Notes under the pieces: generated by a model | Database searches by the model: none | What the model was told of the DNA's origin: nothing | The model's input: only the letters and a program-made list of their open reading frames with translations | Translations under genes and position numbers: made by a program | Shown: one piece after another, positions 55,769 to 64,000 of the stretch | Numbering within the stretch: the first letter of the stretch is position 1 | How the letters are laid out: the number at the start of each line of letters is the position of its first letter | Source of the DNA: Flaccisagitta enflata | Lineage: Eukaryota > Chaetognatha > Sagittoidea > Aphragmophora | Length of the DNA: 64,000 nt | Reading direction: 5' to 3' | Assembly: GCA_965153355.1 (NCBI GenBank) | Contig: OZ231126.1 | Span: 65,720,001 to 65,784,000, forward strand

Positions 55769-56952
55769 TGGTGAATGGGTAAGGATTTTCAAAAGAAAAA
55801 AAAAGGCAAGTGTGGTTGAAATGGATGGCTATGCAAAGAACCTTATCGAGTCAGCATTTTTTTGTTCCTGGTTTCCCTTCCTTACAAATGGGGACTCTTT
55901 ACACGAAGAAATGTTTCAACGGAGAATTTATGACCTTGTAAAATCTAAATGATAATGAAGGAATTTCTTTTATCAGCTTGAACAGTGAAAAGGAGAGATT
56001 TACGAAACACGAATCCGCGTAAGTCGTGGTGCAGAACACCGTCAAATTTGACAAATCATTCTGTTCTACAATGAAATATGCTGCTATGCAGGGAAAATTT
56101 AACCAAACCTATACTCTTATGCATGCGTCATACTCCCTAAATTAAGTAAAGAAGATTAACTGATCAATGGTATTGATCTCGCATTGGTAAAGTTCAGGCT
56201 TACTCAGTGAAACAACAAATTCCTATAGAAAATGTTGCACAAAAAATATAAGATGTTGTCACGTGAAAAACAAAATCTCTCTCTGAATGCAAAATTTTGC
56301 ATTTCTAAGAACATGGCCTTTTTCTCAAAAGTGTTTATATTGATGCCATGTTTTTCAAAATGCAAAATTTTGCATCCAGAGACAGATTTTGTTTTTCACG
56401 CGAGACAAGTCAATGCACAAGAATCAATTTTTGTTAAAAATCCTTCAATTTTACATCCTTTCTGTTCACTTCTTCCAAGTATATAGTACAGAAAAATGCT
56501 GTGCAAATAATTGATGATCATCCACTACAAATCCCTAACCTAAAAAAAAAGTATGAGAAGATAAGATTTAAGATTTGAACCATTTTGACTTGTTAAATTG
56601 CATGCTCGTTTGCACTGTGACGTAATTCACAGTCGTCCTGGAACTGCCTCCAGTGAAAGTAAAACAGTGAAATACAAAGTTGGATAATGGATATAAAGAG
56701 GTATTCATGAGTCGCGCAAAATGATTCGTTATGCGAAATTATGTTGATTAGACGTTTACTGTCATCACATCATATTTTCTTCACTTTTTCTCCTTTCCCT
56801 TTTCTTGGTCGCAAATAATATGAAGAGAGTGCAAACACATTTATTTTTAGGTCCTTATGGGAAGCATTATGGATTCCATGGGCAAAGACATATGTAAATA
56901 AGCCATTTATTGGAAGAATTCGGATAGTGTCTAGATTTATGTCATAGAAGAA
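55769..56952. other. no recognisable gene apart from a small fold-back
   Basis: Unique-looking AT-rich sequence. The fold-back at 56258-56408 is listed separately. Confidence 0.4.
56258..56408. mobile_element. 150-base fold-back element
   Basis: ACGTGAAAAACAAAATCTCT..ATGCAAAATTTTGCAT faces ATGCAAAATTTTGCAT..AGATTTTGTTTTTCACGCG. Each arm ends internally in the palindrome ATGCAAAATTTTGCAT. Confidence 0.72.
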
Positions 56953-57007
<55 letters not shown>

Positions 57008-57092
57008 CAGACAGACAGACAGAGAGACAGACAGACACACAGACAGAGAGACAGAGAGACAGAGAGACAGACAGACAGACAGACAGAGATCT
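56953..57092. repeat. (AG)n/(ACAG)n microsatellite
   Basis: AG units followed by ACAG and ACAGAGAG units. Confidence 0.96.
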
Positions 57093-57169
57093 TAAAGGTA
57101 ACAGTGAAGAAGTTAGGATAGAGATAAGAGAGAGTGACGAACTGACTGGGCTTGATAGACTCTATGATA

Positions 57170-57650
57170 AGAGGAATAGTCGCAAAAGCGTTAGATGGTC
57201 AGCGGTACCCGCGACCTGCCTAAGTAGGTTGTGCTTGAAGTTGAAGGAGGGAGTAGGGCAGTGTTCCCAAAGGGGTCGATGACCTATGCTTTCACACATG
57301 CAGAAATTTCTCCTCCTCCTTCTTCTCCTCCTCCTCCTTCTCCATACCTTCTCCTCCCTGAGGCCCAAATCTCTCAAAGCCTGGCCCAAATCCTAGCCTC
57401 AAGGCCCAAATCCTAGCCTCAAGGCCCAAATCCTAGCCTCAAGGCCCAAATCCCAGTCTCAAGGCCCAAATCCCTCAAAGCTTGGATTTGGGCTTTGAGG
57501 CTGGGGTTTTGGCCTTGAGGCTGGGATTTGGGTCTCAAAGATGGGATTTGGGCCTCAAGACTGAGATTTGGGCCTTGAGGCTAGGATTTGGGCCTTGAGG
57601 TTGGGATTTGGGCCTCAAGACTGGGATTTGGGCCTCAGGGGGGGGGCACA
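57170..57650. repeat. minisatellite with hairpin module
   Basis: The module GTTAGATGGTCAGCGGTACC and TTCCCAAAGGGG (57190-57275) precedes units CCTCAAGGCCCAAATCCTAG. These switch orientation at about 57480 to GGCCTTGAGGCTGGGATTTG, so the array is palindromic. The TTTCTCCTCCTCCTTC and GAAGGAGAAGGAGGAGAAA tracts flank it as inverted partners. Confidence 0.82.
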
Positions 57651-58602
57651 AAGAAAGAGAAGAAGGAGAAGGAGAAGGAGGAGAAATTTCTGCATATGAA
57701 AGTTGAAACAATGTTGGCCTTACAAAAGGAGGCCAGAATTCTCCAATTTACAAAGGATGAAAGCCTTGCAAGCTTTCAATGGTGTTTACTCCGGATTGCT
57801 CACAACTATCCTTTACTAATGACAAACAAAATGCTTACCTGACAAAATTATCAGCCCGACTGCATACCTCATTAGCATAGGGTCGGACAGTCCTATGCCA
57901 TTTAGTATACACAAAATATCTTACAAAAGTAACAATCAAAGATTACTAATGTACTCGTGGAAGTACTGACGTTCATATTTTGAAAATCTTCCGAGGCACA
58001 CAATTTTTTCTCATCAAGTTTCCGACATGCTTATGAATTTTTAGTCGCATGCAAAGCGATTCTATAAGCCAATTTTTTGTTGATTGGGCCATTTGTACAT
58101 TGCAGAGGCGTGTCTTTTTTGAGGCTGCATTCAGTGGTCTGCCACAAAGATGTATTTAAGGCATTTTAAACATTTTAAAGACATTTCAAATGTTTTTGAG
58201 GCATCCATAAGCACTTGTTGGTCAGACTGTTGTTCTGTTTGCTCTGTTCGTCCATCACAAAATGGTTATCCTTTACAAGTCATTTTAAAGCTTTTTATCG
58301 TGTTTTTTTTTTCATTTTTGAACATTGGAAGAGAATCTTGGAGGAGTAAACGGCTAGTTCAATGGTTTTTCCAAAAGTCTGTGTTTGTCTGTCCGTCTGC
58401 CTGACCTTCAACTGAAAGTGCCAATGCACGCAACATTGGTTTAATGATTTTGTTCCCTATCTCGCAGCAGTCAAAATGAAATAAAAGAAACAGAAAATCA
58501 AAGTCAAAATACCTTTGTTTGCTTTTCAGGTACCAAAAAAGAACAGACAGACCCTTGCCGCTTAAATGACATTCTCAAAATCAAAATGCTTGACCTCTCT
58601 GT
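57651..58602. other. no recognisable gene
   Basis: Includes an isolated family 5' end near 58043 (AGTCGCATGCAAAGCGATTCT minus its last base pairs as the usual hairpin) without a matching 3' end. Confidence 0.4.
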
Positions 58603-58603
58603 T

Positions 58604-58694
<91 letters not shown>
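58603..58694. repeat. (CT)n microsatellite
   Basis: About 45 CT units. Confidence 0.98.
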
Positions 58695-58697
<3 letters not shown>

Positions 58698-59017
58698 CCT
58701 TTTCTTTTTCCCCTTTCCCTTTCCTCCCCCTCCTTTCCTTCCGACAAGCTTCCTCCTCTTCCGAGGCATGGCGTGCCTCGTGCCTCCAGAATATGAACCC
58801 CTGACTGACACTAGCAATATTGATTAGAAAACCATATCCTTAGAGGCAAGAATCGAGGTACAACCACATGGGACCGCCGGCATTCTCTACCAAGGTACTG
58901 ATACTTATGAATATTGAAACAACATTGCCCTTACAAAAGGAGGCCAAAATTCTCCAATTTAAGATGTAAATATGTAAGAGCATAGGTCATCGACCCCTTT
59001 GGGGCCGCTGCCCAAAA

Positions 59018-59074
59018 AGGAAAGGAAGGAAGGAAGAAAAAATAAGAAAGAAAGAAAGAAAGAAAGAAAAAAAA

Positions 59075-59154
<80 letters not shown>

Positions 59155-59203
59155 AGAAAAGAAAGAGAGAATGAAAGCAAGAAAGAAAGAAATAAAGAAA
59201 GAC
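59018..59203. repeat. (AAAG)n microsatellite
   Basis: GAAA units, impure at both ends, beside another GGGGCCGCTGCCCAAAAAGG module at about 59000. Confidence 0.96.
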
Positions 59204-59494
59204 CCAAGACTGAAAGACTGAGCTGAGACTGATTAAAAAGAAGCCTTGTGAGATGGCTTGAGTTTAATGATGCCAATGATAAAACCTAACGCCATAAGCT
59301 TTATCTATGAATACGTTTCACATCTGGTTAAATTGCGACTAATTAAACTCACATCCTGTTTAGATTGACTGCGTTATCCCTTGGATGTTTCGCTAAGCTG
59401 TGGAATCGAGGAACGCGGGAGAAGGCGGAAGAAGGAGAAGACAAGGGACTGCAAATGTTGCCAACGTGGTAGAAGAAAGAGGAGAAATGCAGCG

Positions 59495-60009
59495 TTCGGG
59501 TGTGTCAATATGCAAAAGTTTTGTTGATGAGACGATCAACATCGGACAGCATAAGATATTGAATTCTAAAACCTTTAGCATTTTTATTTTATCAAATTTC
59601 ATTCATCTTCTATTTTTTTCAAAACCCCTTTTTAGACGCTAATTTGTATATTGCTGTGTTGATTATTTTCTATCAGTATCATTTTTACTGAACTTAATCA
59701 GATTCAACACATGAATATCTTGGTGCTAATTCAAGTTGAAACAAAGTAATGGTTGTTTATTTATCACCAAAGTTGTATAAAGAGACAAAATCAATCTTTT
59801 CTGTAGAAGTTTTGAGTCTTATTTTCACCAAAACTCAGTGCAGATGCTGGAAGTATATATATTTTTGACAATCTATTCTTTCGCTTAAAAACGGAAGATG
59901 AAAGAAATTTGAAAAAATAAAAACGCCAAATGTTTTAAAAATCTTTTGTTTACCTTCCCTGATGTCGATGATATAATCAAACATACTTTTGCATATTGAC
60001 ACACCCGAA
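59495..60009. mobile_element. MITE with 150-base inverted ends and TGCAGCG duplication
   Basis: TTCGGGTGTGTCAATATGCA and its complement, bracketed by TGCAGCG copies (59488-59494, 60010-60016). The arms continue through AAAACNTTTNGCNTTTTTATTTT. The 515-base element has no coding frame. The superfamily is unclear; a 7- to 9-base duplication fits hAT or Mutator-like ends. Confidence 0.84.
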
Positions 60010-60176
60010 TGCAGCGTGAAATGACGATAGGGAGTGGTGGAATAGTGTAAATGATAAGGGTTTTGCCTTCTCCAAAAAGAAAAATGATAACAAGGAATTC
60101 TATCTGATTTGGTGTGCAAGAAATTCATATCCGCCGAGATGAAAAGGTTAACTTAAGTTATGTTTATCGTATGTAC

Positions 60177-60177
<1 letters not shown>

Positions 60178-60209
<32 letters not shown>

Positions 60210-60268
60210 TGTATGTATGTATGTATGTATGTATGTATGTATGTATGTATGTATGTATGTATGTATGT
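60178..60268. repeat. (TATG)n microsatellite
   Basis: About 22 TATG units. Confidence 0.98.
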
Positions 60269-60497
60269 TTAGTTTAAAGTTCACATTACATTTTTTCTTC
60301 ATAAAATTTTCCATACGCAATGAGAAGAAATCGAAGATGAGCGCCAGTGAAATTCATGAGAATAAGGAAATAGAGAGAGAAGCAACTTGAGTTAAAGCAC
60401 CAGTCATCTAACTCCTAAATGGGGTTGCCGCACTCTCTCGACCCTTTGCCGTGTTTTTCCCCCTTAGGCATCGAGAACCTCATAGCTCATGAAGAAA

Positions 60498-60662
<165 letters not shown>

Positions 60663-60842
60663 TGGAAGAAAAAGAAGGGTAAGATGGAGTGAAGAGGAAA
60701 GTTTGGAAGGCAAATGCGAAAGAATTCAAGAGCAGTTGATCTGATTAATAAAACGCCGCTACGCTGAACTGAAAGTGGTCAAAGATGCCTCGGACATAAT
60801 TTGTCACTTTTTTCCGGCAACTGTCTACTTAAAAAACGTTTT

Positions 60843-61025
60843 TAGTAAAGTGCTACACGACTCTGTAACCAGTCCACACGACAGTGAGTCTGTCCGTCGG
60901 TAACACTCAAGTTTTTTTTTTTTTTAACGTCAATGATCCGGCCCAAATGCTTGAATAAGCTATTTCAACATTGCCCCTGTCCACCCGCACTGCACTTGGG
61001 TAAGTAACCATGTATCCGGCGCGGT
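60843..61025 (+). mobile_element. short Helitron-like element (AAAGTGC word)
   Basis: 5' AGTAAAGTGCTACACGACT, GTCC/GTCGG units and CACTCAAG. The 3' word GCACTGCACTT keeps partial complementarity, then CATGTATCCGGC and GCGGTT for CTTGTT. A diverged copy. Confidence 0.62.
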
Positions 61026-61319
61026 TTCTTTTTCACGTTGATTCAAACATCTGAGGCCATGATATCGTGTAGATACATGTGCACTGAACATTTTAAGCTC
61101 CCATTGATGCTACTTTCAAAGCTACTCCACAACAGAAAACGGAAATCTCCACGTGCGCGGGTTCAAAATTGCGCGCCTTCTGGTAAAACCCGTTTTATTG
61201 GCAGGAGGATTAATTGCCGGCGCAGAAAGAAACAAAAGCGAAAGGCGCCAAAAGCGAATTTATTCCTAAGTAGGAGCCGACAACATTCTTAAAAGCCTCT
61301 TTCTACAATCGCGTTTTTA

Positions 61320-61488
61320 ATGTGTTACTCGTTTGTTCGCTCGCTGCGTTTGTTCGCTCGCATGGCTTACTCCACTAACTTGCTCCGTAGTGATTTGCTT
61401 TGCTACGCTTGCTTGCTCACTCCATTTACAGGTTCCCTCACTAACTTCGCTCATGTGAGACAGTTGAAATTCACGATTGTGTGTTCAC
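61320..61488. repeat. GCTCGCT-rich stretch
   Basis: Repeats of CGTTTGTTCGCTCGC and GCTTTGCTACGC. It matches the tract at 32830-32990 next to the left end of the 4.3-kb element. Confidence 0.65.
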
Positions 61489-61630
61489 GCTGAAAACGCG
61501 CTCAACGTTATTGACCGCGTTTGTTGTCGCCATTAGAAACACGCTGTTAGAGCTGTGAGCTGAAAACGCGTTCAACGTGAATGACCACGTTTGTTGTCGC
61601 CACTAGAAACACGCCGTTAGAGCTGTGAGC
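61489..61630. repeat. two tandem ~70-base units
   Basis: GCTGAAAACGCG..CGTTTGTTGTCGCCA..TAGAAACACGC..GTTAGAGCTGTGA occurs twice in a row (from 61489 and 61559). The TTTGTTGTCGCCACTAGAAA piece resembles the outer right end of the 4.3-kb element, suggesting a remnant of a relative. Confidence 0.75.
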
Positions 61631-61763
61631 TGAAAGAGCGCCATCTTTGACTCAGGTTTTAAGCTTCGTGTTGATTGCCCGTTGGCACGTGAGTGAAGCT
61701 CCAGGATGTGAGAGGCGGATTTAGAAGGATTTATACACTGCCAGTGAACCAGTGTGATGCTAC

Positions 61764-62118
<355 letters not shown>

Positions 62119-62430
62119 TGATATTCTCTCTGCTATCACTCTCACCATGACTTTGTCTCATTCTCTTGCTTTTTTTCTTCCTCGTGTGATGTACTTCTTC
62201 TTCTAATTCTTGCGCTTAACGGTTACTTATTTTGTTCCTCTTCATGCAATCTCGACCTCGTGATGAATTAACTGGAATTGGAAGACACATTTCTTGGCAA
62301 TTGTTGTCTTTAGTTGTCTTTAGAATTTCCATTCATGTCCTTTTTACAGATAGAAAACAAATGTCTAATATGAGATGAATAGCTTTGATAAACCATGCAA
62401 GGTAGGGAGGGTTGAAACTCACAGCCACAA

Positions 62431-62432
<2 letters not shown>

Positions 62433-62508
<76 letters not shown>
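62433..62508. repeat. (AG)n microsatellite
   Basis: About 35 AG units. Confidence 0.98.
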
Positions 62509-62782
62509 TAAAAGACTTGAAAGATTGTGTGGTCAGACTCAGACTACTCGTTTCTTGCGAAGTAAATTGACGCGGAAGAGTGCAGAGGCGAAAATGGGGA
62601 GAAAACAGCCGAAAGAAAGGCCGGACACACAGCAACCTAAGTCGTGTGCTGATGGGCAGGGGCATTGATGAAGGCGGGCAGTCAGGCGCTTTTGCAGAAG
62701 CGGTGAAGCCAAAAAGAAAAATAAAATGGCCAAATGGGTTGACGGACCGACTGTCTGAAAGCGAAACCAAAAAAGTGATCCA

Positions 62783-62824
62783 CACGATGTTTATTTTCAT
62801 GATGGAGTTTCAGTGCAAGTTCGC

Positions 62825-62856
<32 letters not shown>

Positions 62857-63165
62857 GCCTAAATTTTCGACTTTTATTTCAACAAGTGAAGTAGTAGAAG
62901 TTAGCTTTTACTACTTAGCTAAGTTCTACTTCTCACTTGTTGAAATGGAAGTCGAAAATTTAGGCGAAATTAGTTGGCGAATCGTCATCGCAAGCACCGG
63001 TAGTAGAACTAGAACAAACACTTGTACTTTCATAATGGAGATTTCTGTTCTGTTTTGCACTGTATCTCCATTATGAAAGTACAAGTGTTTGTTCTAGGCG
63101 AAATTATTGTTTCTTTGCGAACTTACGCTGTAACTCCATCATGAAAATAAAGTTCGTTTTAATTG
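62783..63165. repeat. nested fold-back: outer stem enclosing two hairpins
   Basis: Outer arms TTTATTTTCATGATGGAGTT (62790) and AACTCCATCATGAAAATAAA (63133). Inside are hairpin 1 (62858-62965: GCCTAAATTTTCGACTT..AACAAGTGAAG and its complement) and hairpin 2 (63016-63097: AACAAACACTTGTACTTTCA and its complement). A poly(A) run (62825-62852) lies in the left arm. Confidence 0.85.
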
Positions 63166-64000
63166 TTTTACTACCGATGTTTGCGACGACGATTCGCCGA
63201 ACCAAAAAGTGGCTTTTAGAGTCGCGCAACTTTTGCCTGAAAACAAGAAAAACCGTGGAAATACCGGGAGAAAAATGCTTAACGACGACGGCTGTAATGA
63301 TCCTCACGCGTGGAGCCGTCCGCTTGGTGGCGCTCGAGAAGATAAGTGGAACAAAGGGGAATGCGTGGGAAAGAAAGGGGAAAAAAAGAAAGAAAATGAA
63401 CCGCGCTGTAATGTAGGGTTTCAATTCTCTTTCCGTGAGGTTGGGAAAACCTACAAGTGAAAGGGTGCATTTCTTAAGGCATCGGATTAAAGAAAAGACA
63501 ATGTATTTCTATCTATCTTTCTTTTCTATTCTTTTTTAAAGCGAATGAATTGTGCTTAAGCGTGCTTTCCAATGATGCTTCTTCTGAATCGCTTGGAGAC
63601 GCTTAAACTTTATCGATAGACAGACAGACGGACAGAAAGACGGACAGGCGAACGGACAGACTGACACGTCCGAGTTGCCCATTTCATCTTTTCGTTTCGG
63701 GGAGATAGCACACACATCAACATCAACATCAACACACATCAACACTCATCAACATGTTCACATTTAACTACTCCAAACTGCAAAATATTCACTCACCAAG
63801 TGTGACTGCACCTGTGATTCAGTAGCAAGTTAACCTTTATTACGCACGCGATTCCCATAAAACGGTCGATATAACCCGGAGGGCGGTCGATAAATAAACA
63901 TTCTAGGATGACTGAGCTCAAACCGTCAAAGCATCTCTACTATATAAAAAGCTTCACGTCGCCGATGTTGACTATGACGCAACGCTGCAGATCAACGTAG
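63166..64000. other. no recognisable gene
   Basis: An overlapping set of frames of 60-106 codons around 63141-63460 has no family match. GTCC/GGAC-type units (63620-63660) and CATCAA repeats (63715-63750) suggest worn Helitron-like debris. Confidence 0.4.

Noticed and set aside
63104-63460. Overlapping frames of 83-106 codons
   Set aside because: Frames overlap on both strands without any recognised domain, and part lies in a fold-back structure.

Overview
The window looks like gene-poor nuclear DNA from an invertebrate animal. Both recognisable host genes have spliceosomal introns with GT..AG borders. The rest is long dinucleotide to tetranucleotide microsatellites, minisatellites and eukaryotic DNA transposons. 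I cannot name the phylum from sequence alone. There is one assembly gap (17406-17461).

Host genes, both on the + strand. (1) 4941-6005 carries the last five exons of a mitochondrial aspartate/glutamate carrier of the aralar/citrin type (SLC25A12/13), with a poly(A) signal at 6119; earlier exons must lie left of the window or behind a long first intron. (2) 15250-16411 is a compact gene for a protein with two double-stranded-RNA-binding domains, resembling the small dsRBD cofactors of RNA silencing. The two genes act in unrelated processes and I see no operon-like relation.

Mobile DNA. The centrepiece is a nearly complete but dead Helitron-like element of the Helentron/HLE2 type on the - strand (about 43953-54385). 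Its order is: ubiquitin-specific protease (USP, C19), C2HC finger, 23-residue basic repeats; then DUF6570-like region, HUH/Y2 Rep, PIF1-type helicase, and an endonuclease/exonuclease/phosphatase domain. It carries frameshift and nonsense lesions and three nested MITEs. Around 15-20 short non-autonomous relatives are scattered through the window. All have a 5' hairpin, a (GTCY)n tract, a 3' hairpin and an end close to CTTGTT. The 5' word is complementary both to a copy a few bases away and to a word near the 3' end, and this holds although the word itself differs between subfamilies.

Other transposons include TA-flanked mariner-like MITEs (6635-7228, 20718-20878, 26938-27781, 37720-39090, 42267-42875, 52861-53299, 54490-55766 and more). 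A hAT-like family with CAGG ends and 8-bp duplications has three copies, one split by a palindromic element that itself holds another copy (9070-11941). There is also a Harbinger-like MITE with two tRNA-like sequences (44329-44837) and a 4.3-kb inverted-repeat element (32785-37080).

Satellites: an 80-bp tandem array of about 42 nearly identical copies fills 21081-24468. Several dispersed minisatellites (GGCCTCAAATC-type units) travel with a conserved GGCCCCAAAGGGG hairpin module. Most long open frames in the window are translations of (AG)n, (CA)n, (CAA)n or (AAAG)n tracts and are not genes.
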